From Bimuria novae-zelandiae CBS 107.79 (taxonomy: Eukaryota > Ascomycota > Dothideomycetes > Pleosporales > Didymosphaeriaceae): a stretch of DNA of 64,000 nt. The DNA lies in contig ML976685.1 in assembly GCA_010015655.1 (NCBI GenBank), forward strand, positions 559,942 to 623,941, given 5' to 3'. A model generated the notes under the pieces. That model saw only the letters and a program-made list of their open reading frames with translations. It had not been told where the DNA came from and ran no database searches. A program made the translations under genes and the position numbers. This document shows positions 35,440 to 47,700 of the stretch, piece after piece (positions within the stretch are counted from its first letter, which is position 1; the number at the start of each line of letters is the position of its first letter).

Positions 35440-38400
35440 AGTAATATTAACGAGGCTAATTTGGCAGACGAAGTCTACAAACTTCTACTTAGGCAGGATC
35501 TTTGTAAGTCTATTAGCAGGCATATAGTTAGTGGGAACCTATTTAACGTTAATACGAGAGGCTTTGACTTCCTGTTAAATTTAGAGCTAGTAGATATTAA
35601 CATGTTTAACTTTCGTATGAAGCTTGTCTTGCTGTTTAGTAATAATACTAACAGTTTGCTGATTGTCACACTAGATAGTAGGTGTACAGTTAAGAGTAAG
35701 GTCGATACTAGAGAAGAATTGCATCTATTCTTCCATCTGCGAGCTAGCAAGTGATAGAGCTAGTAATTTAGATTCTATAGTTAATTTTGTAACTATGCGT
35801 TATACTATTAACTTCTAGTCGATTATTAGTCCTCCGAACTTAAAAGCATAGCCTTAAGAGCTTCGGCGAGTCTTAGGCTCGTTAGCGTATAAGGCGTTAG
35901 AAGATTTAAAGAAGAGAGGATCGCGATATATTGGATCGTTAGATAGATACTTAGCCATGTCCTGCGCGCTGGAAGAGGCCTTAAGTGCGAGAGCCTTCGT
36001 GCTGAGCAGGTATCGCCAGGTCTGGCGTATCTTTAAGATATGTGACTGTCCTGGGTTGGTGAGATGGCAAGCGAACACAACGTGCGTTCGAGCGACGTTA
36101 GGTTTGCCCCAGACAGCGATGTATGCAAGAGAGCTAACTAGTTACTAATAGAGCTTTGTTCGAGCAATTTTAGGCTCCTTAATAGACTGCAGTAGCTAGT
36201 TCTTTACTAGTAGAATGTCTAGAGCCTTACCTATAGCTTTAATGCTAAATCGAGCGCATACCTTATTAATAAACGCGTCCTAGACTAGCCATGTCTTATA
36301 CAGGGCTTGATCGCGTATAATGCGGATTCCGAGAAACCAGGTAAGGTCTCCTATAGCTTTAATGTTGTATAGGTCCACCAGATCCTTCTTAAAAGACCTG
36401 TGGTGATAGGCATTAGACTAATGATATGCTATAATAATGTCGTTAACATAGATAAATAGGATAAGCCAGCGGCTCGTGTATAAGCAAGGAAAGCCTTTAA
36501 CTGGCTTTAGACCTAGCTTAACAAGTTGTCGACGTAGTTTGTTGTACCATAGGATTGGTGACTCCTTCAGGCCGTACAGGGCGCGGAGTACCAGCATGAT
36601 CTCGCCTGCAGTATGGCGGAACGCCTCAGGTGTTTCAGCGTACAGTTTTCGATTGATCTTAGCGTTCAGGAAGGCAGTAGGGACATCGTACTGCTTTAGC
36701 TCTAGACCAAAGTAATTAGCGATTATAATAAGAGCGCGAAAGTTGTAAATTACGAGTATAGCAGCGTATGTGTCGTTAAGTAGAGCTTAAAGATCTCCTT
36801 AAATAACGAGTTAAGCTTTAAACCATAAGAGGTATCCTTCTTCGTCGATCTTATATGCGAATATCTATATTAATAGTAGCACCTCAGCGTCTACAGAGGC
36901 CTTTGTTTTTATAGTCTTCCTAAAGACTCCTTTAGCGCGTAGAGCTTGCTACTCAACCTCTATAGCGCGTTAAAATTAACTACCAAACATGTGTGTGTTA
37001 AGCTGCTTCACTACCCTTGGTAGTGGCGGTAGCTAAGACTAATAGATCCTTAGTATCTTATCTATAGTAGGTATTAAGCGAATCTCGGTCGAAAATGCAC
37101 GGAAATAGTTAATAAGAGGTGTAGCTCCTAGTATTATAGCATATATATAAATTGCAAAGTTATTTAGATCTTTTTGCTTTTAATTGCGTTTACTAGAGAT
37201 AATCAAGCTTGTATTAGTTAGGTCTAGGTTAACGTCTTGTGGAGCTCTCTCGCCGCGTTGGCAATAGCCCTCGGGTACTTTATTACTCTTAGGAGTGTGA
37301 TTACTTATGGCAGTAGACATTATAGGTCTTAGAGTAGGCAGCTGTTACTATTGCTATATCGATTTGAATGCGTCGTCTATCTATTCACCCCCCACCTAGG
37401 AGCCTGCAGCTCTCGAAGCTAAGGTCGTAGGTATCTCTGCTAGGTAGCGACGTTAACGAGTAGTTAATAGATCTTTAATACTAACATTATTATGTTAATG
37501 TTCTTCTAGATATTTAAGTAGTTTAATTACCTCTTCGAGCACTAATCCTGACGCATACCTATTTATCCTATTAAAGAAGAGTGTAGGCTCGAATACAACG
37601 TCGCGGGTGATAATAATAGCATTCTTTATAGGTAGCTAGATGCGAAAGATATTAGTGCCTTAGTAGCTAATAAGGTGGCTAATTAAAGTGCGTGATTTAA
37701 GCTTATTAGTAGCTCTTAAATTGCGATTATAGACGTAGGCGCGACAGCCAATAGGCCTTATATAAGCGACGAGTGGTTTTCGTTCCTATACTACCTCGTA
37801 CGGTGTCTTCCATCCTAGTGCTTTAGTAGGCGTGCGATTAAGTATATATGCGGCGGTGCGATACAGCTTATATGATAGACTCTTTGGCAGATTGGCGTGT
37901 ATGCGCATAGCGCGAGCTCGCTAAGTAAGTACTCCGCTAGCGCGTTTGATTAGTCTATTTAGCTCCTTTGTTCTGGCTGGTGCTGGCTTATACAGCATAC
38001 CTAGCTCTTCTGTTGTATTAATAAGATTGTTTCTAAATCCTTTCTCGTTGTCGTATTAAATGGCGACTACGTTAGCGTTATACACACGCTAGATTTTGCG
38101 GATTAAGGATATAAACTAACGTGTAAGTGTTAACTTATCCTTGCGTCGTGATGTGGTGATCTTATGCTACTTTAAGTATTTGTCTATAGAGTGCAGGGCG
38201 TACTTGCTACCATCAATACACTCCTCTCTTATAGGGATAATATAGATCAGGTCTATCGCGATTTAATAGAACGGTTTTTGTGCGCGGCTCTTGGCCGGGC
38301 GCCTTAAGATAATATAAGTTATTTAAGTCTTAATACATATTTAATAGAGACAGTCTATGTGTTCTCTAGTTAGTTAAACGCTAGTGACGTTTAATTCTAG

Positions 38401-40227
38401 CTAGTTAACTACCTTGTAACCTAGGTGGCCCTAGATCTAATGCGCAGCGCGTCTATTAACGACGATAGTAGGCTTTAGTGCATAGGACGGGCGGTATAAT
38501 GCCCTAAACGTACTCAACGGTGAGCGTAGAAGCGATAGCGGCGGTCGATGTAACGGTTCAGCATCTATTAGCCAGTGTCCTCCATTATACTCAAGTTGTG
38601 CGATGACGTAGGACGGTTAATGCATGTATAAAACATCGCGGCCAGAGTTAAAGTGGATAGACTCTGTACGACAGCGAGCAAGTCCTAACAAGCTTATAAG
38701 AAAGCCTTTAACATATATAATATGCGTTAACTCTAGCATTTATATCCCGTATAGTATTTAAGCGACAAGTTCTATCGTGCCCTAAGCTATAATTAAGATT
38801 TAGCTATTACTAGCGTGAACATAGTAACGTTACAGATTATTATTTATCCTCTTCCAGCCATGCCATGACTCTGTATTGATAACGTAGGTGTTTGACCTTG
38901 GATCGACAATCCATTAGTTAAGGAGCTTAGCCTTATCAGCGTCGTCTCTAACTATTACTGTAAGCTCTCCGTTAGGCTCAGCGTTATTATCTAATGTAAT
39001 TATTTTTAAATTATTGTTCGATTGTTCTTCGAGAGATTTAAGAGATTTAGGATCGAGAGAATCGGGCTTAAGAGAATCGACTTAATCGAGGCTTATGTGT
39101 AATAGGCTAGTAATTACCACAAACGTGTTGCTGTTCTTAGTAGGAGGATTGTTATTATTAACTCGCAGTAATCCTGTGTTCTAAGGTTATTAGGCTATTT
39201 ACTTAGCTAGAGCAGTCTTTATACGCTTATTAACCTTAGGATCCTTTTATACTTCTTTAACCTTTTGCATAGCCTTAGCAGTAGGCTAATAGTCCTTCGG
39301 ACGTCGTGGGTTTTGTAGGTTAAGAATAAAGTAATTAGTGTACCAGTGCCTCTTCCTGCAGACACAGTTTCTGGATGGCTTGTCTCGGTCACGACTGCTA
39401 CCTTGGCTGTCGGCATGTTTAGCATCAACTTGCCTTATAACTCCAAGCTCGGCAGCGGTTACCGCCAGGCCTGTTAAGTATGGCTTGGTGCGGCGTAGAT
39501 ATGTAGTCATCTCGGCGACGTACGTCTCTAGAGATGAGATCTCGATAGTGGTGCCTCGCGCTTTATGCTTAAAGATCTCGCGCAGGCAGGAAGTGGCGTA
39601 TTCCTAATTAATTACCTTACAGGTAATAAGGAAGTCCTCCTATAATTAATTACTATTAGTCTTAGGCAAGCTAACAGCCTTACCCTAAGCTATAATATAT
39701 ACCTAGTCTAATAGCTATTACTTAATCTTCTTTATAGCTTATAGCGTAGTCTTAAGAGCGTTATACTTATTAGCAAGCTCGCGGCAACGTGTCGCGTTTA
39801 TAGGATAAAAGAACTTCTTAAGTATAACTAGTTAGTTATATAGGGTATCGTAATCCTTAATTAGGTGTATATAACGTGCAGTAATTGTTTTACTAATATT
39901 TATATTTAGGTTAGCTAGTACCTTCGCTTAAGTATAATACTTAGTACGGCAGCGTTCCTATTAATTATATTCCTATTAATAGGAATCTTAATCGTTAGCG
40001 GATAAGTAAGAGAGCCTAGTAGCTTTAAGCTTATAATTAGTAAGTTAAGGCTTAAGAGGCTCTTATAGCTTAGGGAGATTCTCCTTCGCTACGTTAGGGT
40101 TAATGTACTGCTAGAGACCGTGGCGATTAGCAATGTCTCGGCGAATAAACAACCAGGTAAACTAGTTGTCTAGTGTGTTTAGTATAATAGTGACACGCGT
40201 CACTGCGGGGTCGGACTTAGTAGCCAT
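35440..40227 (-). pseudogene. Copia-D gag-pol remnant
   Basis: The minus strand starts with an ATG near 40227 (MATKSDPAVTRVTIILNTLD), a typical copia gag opening. RT is clear: VDLYNIKAIGDLTWFLGI near 36370 and IYVNDIIIAYH near 36440, where the expected YVDD has become YVND. RNase H ends with CDNQQTVSIITKQQDKLHTK near 35680 and a MPANRLTK-type block near 35510, just before the 3' LTR. Stops at Trp/Gln positions break the frame, and the Asp-to-Asn change is also a RIP-type G-to-A. Confidence 0.85.
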
Positions 40228-40405
40228 TGTAGAGGCTATAGTCGACTGTATTGATAGATCTAGGCAGAGATCCTAGTATGTGCGTTGTGAGAACGCGGTA
40301 ACAGGTGCGTTGTAAAGAACGCGGTATAGCAACGTGCAGCTCGTGTGTTGAGTGACGTTATAGCAGCAGGTGAGAACAATCTAAGGTGCAAGCCAGGCTT
40401 ATAAC

Positions 40406-40613
40406 TATCGCGGTGAGCAGAGCGGACAGTACGCAGTGGAAAAGATTGTGGGATTGAACTAAGGTTGTACTATCTAGGAACTACAGAAGGTATAGGTGCA
40501 CAGGCACAAACAACGCTAGTCCCAGATAGGTGTCATGCTATCAGAAAGGTAAGCTGCAGTCGAGTAAGGGTAGCTGCAACTATCGCACAGAGAAAGAGCT
40601 ATAAACCGTGACA
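40406..40613 (-). repeat. 5' LTR of Copia-D
   Basis: 208 bp, on the minus strand starting TGTCACGGTTTATAGC and ending CACCGCGATA. Confidence 0.92.
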
Positions 40614-40618
40614 TACTC

Positions 40619-41270
40619 ACACGGCGGCATACCGCACGAAGAATAGCGCTATTGGATATCTCATGCTGCGCGAGGAATAACAGTTGCGAAGCACTCTTGA
40701 GGCTTTTTCCCATCATTATGATCGTCATAGCCTTCCAAATTATCAAAAACCCACACTATGACTTCTACAGTGGAAACACTGGCTTAGTTGCAACAGAAGG
40801 CAGAGTCGCTCGACCGTGTAGGTTATTTGCATAGCTCTTATGCATACGTTTCCACTCTTACATTCGTTCCAGGTCAAATACTATTTACGAACCTTGCCAA
40901 CAAGGTCATTGCGAACGAAAAAGGTTGCGATGAGTATAAGGTGTGGTCCTGACCGAATCGCCGATCACGCCGAACGTCATTGTTCATGAACGGTAAGCTC
41001 ACCCATACAAATCACCACTTTCAACTATGCAGTCTTCACGAGAGGAAGGTACATCAGCCGAGTAGCGTTCCTTGAGCATTTGAAGACGGAATATTTCCTT
41101 GGAATAGCCACTGCCCTGGGAACCGAGGATCTCTTGAGAGAACCGTTGACCTTGGAGGAGTCTGCTGTGGCTAGATTGGCTCGGTAATATGAAAGAGGAA
41201 GAACATGATGCCTCAGACCAATGCAAACTCGCTCCACTGGAACATGACTCCCAGGGCACATTGCAGATGC
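40619..41270. other. Downstream flank of the dehydrogenase gene, no gene recognised
   Basis: Normal composition between the copia insertion site and the dehydrogenase stop codon. Short frames on both strands lack family features. It probably holds the 3' untranslated region and terminator of the dehydrogenase gene. Confidence 0.5.
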
Positions 41271-42427
41271 TCACACAGTGAATGTCTTCCCCGTCAGCTT
41301 CTCCGTCAGCCGCCACAGCTTCTTAGCCTTGGATTTGTCTTTGGCGAAGGGCTGAACATCCTCGGCTTGGCAATCATTGAGATAGGCACCACCGCTCTCT
41401 AAAACTCAGTTAGAATATTACCGTAGACATCACACTGCTGGTGAATGTATGGCGTACCTTTCAGCTTTGGATCAAGCGCAGCGACAAGCATCGTCGCTAT
41501 GCCCTGAGATGTACTTTTCAAGGGAAGTGAACTCAAAATTGCCTTCATGGTCTCTGCAGGCATCTCGCGCCAAAGTTCCGTACCAATGACTGTAGCCTAT
41601 CAGAAAATGCTTCGGAAAAACGCGAATGATTTCCTCACCTCCAGGCATCACGCTCAGCGCCGTCGCATTGGTTCGTTTCAGTCTGTCTGCCAATTCGCGA
41701 GTGTAGAGTATAGCCGCCGTCTTGGACTGGCCGTATGCGACAGGAGGAATGTAGCCTAGGCCGAAGGGTATCCCGAAAGCTACCATGGCTTCTTTAGAAG
41801 GCTGCTCGTCTTCCGGAAGGTCATCGACACCGTCGAAGTTGTAGTCGGAAAACCGGAAAGGTGAAAAAGCATATCCGTTGCTCACGACGTTGACGATTCG
41901 TCCAGCATCGCTCTTTTTGACCTTGGGTAGAATGCCATCGGTGAAGAGAGCAAGCCCTAGGTAGTTGGTTGCAAGATGGCATTCGAAGCCGTCGGCGCTC
42001 ATCCTCCGCTCCGGGATGTTCATCACTCCAGCGTTGTTGAAGACGAGGTCAATGCTGGGCTCTGCGAAGCCATTGATTTCTTGGACGGCGATGGAAATGG
42101 ACCCAAAAGATGAGATGTCGAATAGTATAATCCGGATTTCGACGCCTGGGGTTGAGATGTCCCTGGCGACAGCCTCGACTTTGGATGAGGAGCGGCCGGT
42201 CAGAATCAGAAGGTTGGGTTTCTGTGTAGCCAGAGATTGTGCGAGTTCCGCACCGAGGCCTTTAGGGCTCACTCCGGTGATGAGTACTAGGAAGGAGAGG
42301 GCTGTTAGGAACAGGTCTCTTGTATGGCATTCTCCTGCATACCGACTTTGCCCCCCACGCCCGTCGGGAAGGCTGCGAACACATCCTTCGCATCGGTCTT
42401 GGCTCCAAAATCGCTACGTGAGGCCAT
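41271..42427 (-). CDS. Short-chain dehydrogenase/reductase (SDR)
   Basis: Four exons (42427-42343, 42286-41639, 41589-41458 and 41398-41271) with introns of 56, 49 and 59 bp join in phase to 330 residues with no broken motif. The Rossmann start is VVLITGVSPKGLGAELA (TGxxxGxG cofactor loop), followed by the NNAGVM strand motif, a VNVVSN strand carrying the catalytic Ser and the active site YGQSK. The C-terminal part reads MPGVIGTELWREMP and AALDPKL. The layout is that of NAD(P)-dependent fungal SDRs related to retinol-dehydrogenase/WW-oxidoreductase-like proteins, usually cytosolic with small hydrophobic carbonyl or alcohol substrates. It is a lone gene between two transposon blocks. The intact frame and clean splice sites argue it is functional. 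The substrate is unknown. Confidence 0.92.
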
Positions 42428-42889
42428 TTTCGGTGTATGATAAGTGTCGCTGTTGGCGTGCCTGTATAGTGCAGGATTTTGGGTCTAGCGAAGAAACCTC
42501 CTTCTGACGAGAAGCGAACAGGATACGGAGGGCGAGCGCCAAAGGTGATAAGAGGCGTCATATGCATCTGTAGGCACACGGCATTATAATTTTTATTTCC
42601 CACTGGTTACCGAATGACAGACAAAATCTATCCCTTTGTTTGCTGCGGCGAGGCGGCGTAGCTCGGCTCCAAGGGAAGGTAAGAGCCAAGGGAGGGAACC
42701 TCTCGCATAAAGCTGAAAGCAGGATATACATTACTACGTTAACAATCGAAATTTAGCTCTTATAGTATCTGCCCTAGTTATTGCGTTTTCTTCTGTAAAC
42801 TCTAGCCTACTTCTATCTTAACGAGAGAGGGGGCGTAGGACAACCATGAAACATGCGCATATTGAGTCACGAGATGCGCACTTTCTATA
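42428..42889. promoter_or_regulatory. Upstream region of the SDR gene
   Basis: Normal composition for about 300 bp, which should include the SDR promoter, then AT-rich sequence up to the TA (42888-42889) where the pogo element inserted. No other gene is visible. Confidence 0.4.
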
Positions 42890-42945
42890 CCGACTCTTGG
42901 CAGTGCGTGCACGCCATCACTGCGTGCACGCGCGGCCCTGCAACA
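42890..42945 (+). repeat. Terminal inverted repeat of Pogo-4, left
   Basis: About 56 bp, pairing with 56055-56106. The left copy has about five extra bases (GGCCCT-like) before AACACCAAAA. Confidence 0.88.
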
Positions 42946-42949
42946 CCAA

Positions 42950-43267
42950 AACTTCAACCCCTTACATCTCTACTAATATAGATCTAATTAACGCCGCGCT
43001 TATGGTAATTAAATTACGTAAATTAAAAGAAGAACTTATATACTAAAAATATATAAATTTATTTAGTATTAATTAGTCTATTTTACTTTAAAGGCACTAA
43101 GGTATTACGCGCTTATATATAAATACCTAAAATAATAATATAACTTTAGCTATAAGTAAAAGGTAGAGCTCCTATAGTATATTAAAATACTTACTAAACG
43201 GGGCCTGCCACCTACACGCCAGATAATCTAAAGCTTTGCCTCTACGATAGCCCATAGAGAGGTCTCT
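42950..43267 (+). pseudogene. Pogo-4 transposase, N-terminal part
   Basis: A degenerate frame ends ARQIIQSFASTIAHREVS, a DNA-binding-domain segment typical of pogo transposases (the region just before a WVDRF-like motif). Copia-B lies directly after it. The frame resumes at 54360. Confidence 0.65.
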
Positions 43268-43452
43268 TGTCCGATTACATGGTCCCTTGCATTCTACAAG
43301 GTGGCTGGCGCACCTGTACCCTTGCATAAGATACATTCTATAATAAAGCAAGGGATGTCTTTATAGTTATATAGATACTACCTCCTATAGCAGGAAAACG
43401 ACGATTAATTAATTATTATTTAATCTTATTAAGAACATCCTTTAATCTAATA
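43268..43452 (+). repeat. 5' LTR of Copia-B
   Basis: 185 bp, ending TTTAATCTAATA (CA mutated to TA). Confidence 0.88.
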
Positions 43453-44502
43453 ATTAAAAGTCTTACTACCTTAACTAAACCTTAAAAAAAAGAAAATGTC
43501 GCTATTAACACTCCGCGACTTAATAATTATATTAACTAATTATATAAACTACATGCTATAGCTTAAATAGCTTAAAATAAGATACTAATTCTTAAAAATC
43601 TAAAGTATTATTAACCTAGCGCTAATAGATAAACTAAAGTAAAAACCCGTGATGCTAGTGCCTTTATTAATAAGTAATTACTAACTAAACGCCGTTTACG
43701 TAATAGCGAACCTAAATAACGCGCTAATATTATTATCTTATCTATTACTAGTAGGTGCAAAATTATATAAGGATAATAGCGACTATTATAAAGGATAGCT
43801 TAAGATCTATAAGATTATAAATTAAGCCTATTAGGAAGAAAAGGTAGACCTTAATAAGGTAGTTATTTTTCTTTAATTAATAATCTCCGCGCATCTGCAG
43901 AATAACTACTATATTTTTTAAAAAAAATAATAAAGTAATAGATTAATAACCTTATAAATATAGTTAGGATTAACTATTAAGATAAATATCGACGAGCAAG
44001 GGTAAGATACTAAAAAGCTTTTAAGCTAATAAGAATAGTTAGATTATAGGCTATATAGCTATTTAAGTATAATTATATAGCTATAGAAGTAGAGACTAAT
44101 TAGGTCCTAGAGCTTTAAAGGCTAGACTTAGTTAAAGAAGACTTTATACAGACAGTTGTCTATATTGCACCTATATAGGTAACAACCTTTTAGTAATATA
44201 GAAGCAAGAATATAGCTATTTTATAAAAGTATATAATAAAACTCTTCTAAGACTATATAATCTTATACTACCTAATTAAGGGTAAATAAAAGGGTGCTTT
44301 TACTATTGCAGATTTATCTCTTACTAATAGTAGTAAATCTATTTAGGCTATAGACAAGGACGCCTCTCTTATAGATAAAGTAGTATTATTTAAAAGTTAA
44401 AAAAGACCTTAGAATTATAAATAATAAAATAATAATTAACGTACTAAATTTAAGTAGTCGCCTTAGAGCCTTAAGCTAACGGTAGTTAGTAGTAATTATT
44501 AC

Positions 44503-44702
44503 TGTTGGTAGGCCTTTGTACGATCGTACGGGTGATAACAGTAACGAATGTCTTGTATATTGCTATTGGTATATTCTATCTATGAACGTGGGTGCTACGA
44601 AGGTATACATGGGCTCGGTGCGAGTCGGACCGAAGTAGGATCAAGGCGGTACGTTAGGCAGCATCAAGCAGCCTTAGGCGATAAGATATGTGTATACCAA
44701 CA
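44503..44702 (-). repeat. 3' LTR of Copia-C
   Basis: 200 bp. On the plus strand it starts TGTTGGTAGGCC and ends ATACCAACA. Confidence 0.92.
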
Positions 44703-44719
44703 CTGGCAACCTTTTATTA

Positions 44720-47700
44720 TCGTAGCATACTATTCCGTAGGTCGCTGCACAGATCCCTCTACTCGTATTAATAGCATATTACTGTTAATAAATTATTTAA
44801 GTACGCGATTTAGCGTGGCTTTCGTGAGTGCGTCCGTAGGGTTATCTTCACCATTAATCCATCAGATCTCCGCGATCTCACGGCGCTCGTACGACTGGCG
44901 GAGTGCCATAATGTCGATCATTAGGCGCTTCTCATTCGTGGTGCCAAGTTTAACGAGGCACTTATACAGTGAGTATAAGTCTATACATACAACGAGTGGG
45001 ATCGACGATAGACCTAGGCGTTCTGTAATTATCTTAAGTGTTGTTAAGATAGTAATAGCAATGTTAACGCCGCTAACTATGTTATATATCTCTAATGCTA
45101 AGACGCTTCTAGTAACGCATTTATATTTAGTTAAACTCTAATAGATTACGTTGCCACGTATGTCGAACGTATTATCTTGTCTACTAGACTTATTAACAAG
45201 GACAAGTAGGTACCCTAGCTATAAGCTAAGGTCTTAGTTATTTGCAAAAGAACTATCTATAAATACTATTAATTTAGCTATAGTAAAATTAAGGGGAATA
45301 TACTGCAATCCTCGCTACAAGTTCTTAGCTTACTACTTTAGTTAGTGGTTAAGTTTCCTATAGTCCGTGTCCGCAGGTTGCTGTATTTGCGCAGCCACGA
45401 AAAGGTTAAAAGATACTTTAGGTTAGTAGATAAAAGCAATATACGCGCCGCGCGCGCGCTACTCTATATACCTTTATACTTAGTCTACTACTTTTAAATT
45501 AATAGTATTAATTTTAGCTCCTTACCCCTTCTGCGTTAGTTAAATAGCGTCTCTGCGTAACGTAAGGGTGTATCTATTAAACTCTAGTAGTACCTCTTTA
45601 GATAGTCTCTCCTTTAGCTTAGCTTAGAAGTTAGCTTTCTAGAGCGCGGCGTCCTTTACGCTAAAGAATATAAGTGTTATAATCGCGAGCGTATTATCTA
45701 TTTATAGACCTACTATACCAAACGTTTCTGGTTCTCCGTTCGTAATTAAGAGGCATGGATTATACGTAGATATAGCCATGTCGAGCTCTTTACAGTGGTG
45801 TCCTTAGTACGTAGCGAACTAGTAAACTCCTGCCTCTGCGATTCTATATAGTGGCTTAATTACGCGAATAATTGTACCCTTAGGATACTTTATTATAAGC
45901 TCCTTAGGCAGGTGCGCCAAAATCGTGCGGAATAGCTTAGTTTATGCCTGTAGGTATGCCTGTGTAATATCGCGTAGTTCTATAGACATGCCTTCAGTGA
46001 GTAATGCGGGTGCCAGGGCTAGTATTAAGCGCTAACTAGCTTGTTAGATAGTTAGCAACTGCGTTAGGATTTCGTATTTACCCTTATTATTATAGCCTTA
46101 AATAATAAGTCGTAATTTCTTATACAGGACCATAGTCTTGCCTTTAACTTCGCGAACTATACGTGACTTAAAGATATAATGCCCGTTATATATAGTTAGG
46201 TTAAATAGCTTAAAACTAAACACTCTACAACTAATAAGGTTGTTAATCTCTTTCTAGTTAGATACTTTAAAAGGGGCGCCTAGGGTGTTAATCACGCCGT
46301 TATTGCGTAGCTTAACGGCTAGGGCGTAATCGTCCTCCTCCTTCCTTGTCAGATATTACACTGTACGCTTATTCTTAGATCCAGGCGGGCGGCCCCGCTT
46401 ACGTGGCTAGGTTGGCTGTGTAGCTACTAGCAGCTACTATTTAGCAGTAATTAGTCCTTCCCCTTTATCTATAGCTAGAATCACGTCTGTAGTCGTGTCT
46501 TAGTAGTAAGGTTTTACAACTGTAGATCGGAACGTTATTAGGCTATTAACTATGTCTATAGTAACATCGTAATCCTTTATATTAATAACCTTATACGGCC
46601 CTTGCCATCTATTCTTCTCACGCTATACTATCACCTTACTTTATAAAAGTAGTAAGAGTAACTTATCTATATTTAGCCTATTCCTAGTATTAAGTGTGTT
46701 ACTTATTACACGTTCTGCTGCGGCCCTCCGCAGCGCCTTTATCGCTTTCTAGATTGCTTTAGCGCGACGTATTGTCGATGGTGATGGTGGCGAGTCCATA
46801 GATACCCAAGGGTATGCGCCGAAGACGAGTAGCGTGGGTACAAGTCTGTCTGGGCTAGCGGTGTTATTAATGGCCTTAACTACTATTTGTAGCACTACAA
46901 CGTCGCTAGTGCTAGAGTTAAGCTCTGCCCTTATAATCTCGTACGCGCGTCTGAGAGGTGCATAGTACCTTTTTACCTTACTAATAGACTAGTAAGCCTC
47001 TACTAGCACCTATTTATAGGTAATTCTTATAATCTTTGCCTTAGATCTAAACTTAATAAATGCGAAGTTAGTACCTGCGTTATAGGTAATAATATCTAGC
47101 GGCCCTTAGTACGTATTAATTTATAGTAAATAGATTACCTCCTAGGTGTCTTTTGCACTTATAGATCGTAGAAATCGAGCGCTATTAAAGGTCGTAGCTA
47201 AATTAATTACGTAAAGCACTGGCTTCCCACTTAGGTATATTATATTTACGAAAATCTTAAAGTTAAATTCCTAGTTATCTTTTAGCTAGAATTTAAATCG
47301 TTATAGCGCTTAATTATATACTTAGTAGTAGTGGTATAACTTTTAGATCTCGCAGAATAGCTATTTATCCACGTTATTATGCCCTGCATGTTTAAGTAGT
47401 CGTATTAGCTGTTTAATAGCTAGGTGCCTAAACCTCTAATATAGACGTTAGAGCTTAGTTTCTGTAAGAAATACCCGCGCGTGCTCTGCCTTGCTTAGGT
47501 GGAACTATAAATGTCCCTATTTACGAATTACTAGGAAGGTTGCTTTTCCTTATACTAGCTAATTTATAGTATTATTAAAGTATACGTGCAACCGATCCAT
47601 GTCTTTTAGATAGAGGAGGAACGGGGTTAGTACGTCTAAAATCTTAAATTTAATTTTTCTAATCTCTATACGCACGTGCGTAGTTTTAATTAATATAGTA

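Larger units (their letters stand above)
35114..40613 (-). mobile_element. Ty1/copia retrotransposon with both LTRs (Copia-D)
   Basis: It is 5,500 bp with 208-bp LTRs (35114-35321 and 40406-40613) and a perfect 5-bp duplication TACTC (35109-35113 and 40614-40618). The LTRs differ at only three sites, all G-to-A on the plus strand. A purine-rich tract (minus strand AGGGGG) lies beside the 3' LTR. It is the youngest-looking retroelement here and its coding region is the least eroded. Confidence 0.93.

Noticed and set aside
35461..35754. Plus- and minus-strand frames of about 95 codons near the Copia-D LTR
   Set aside because: The true coding frame here is a third one, the RNase H C-terminus of Copia-D.
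41547..42507. Plus-strand frames opposite the dehydrogenase
   Set aside because: They are antisense to a complete SDR gene with intact catalytic motifs and consistent introns.
44548..45141. 197-codon plus-strand frame
   Set aside because: It is the antisense of the well preserved Copia-C RNase H, which has clear motifs on the minus strand.
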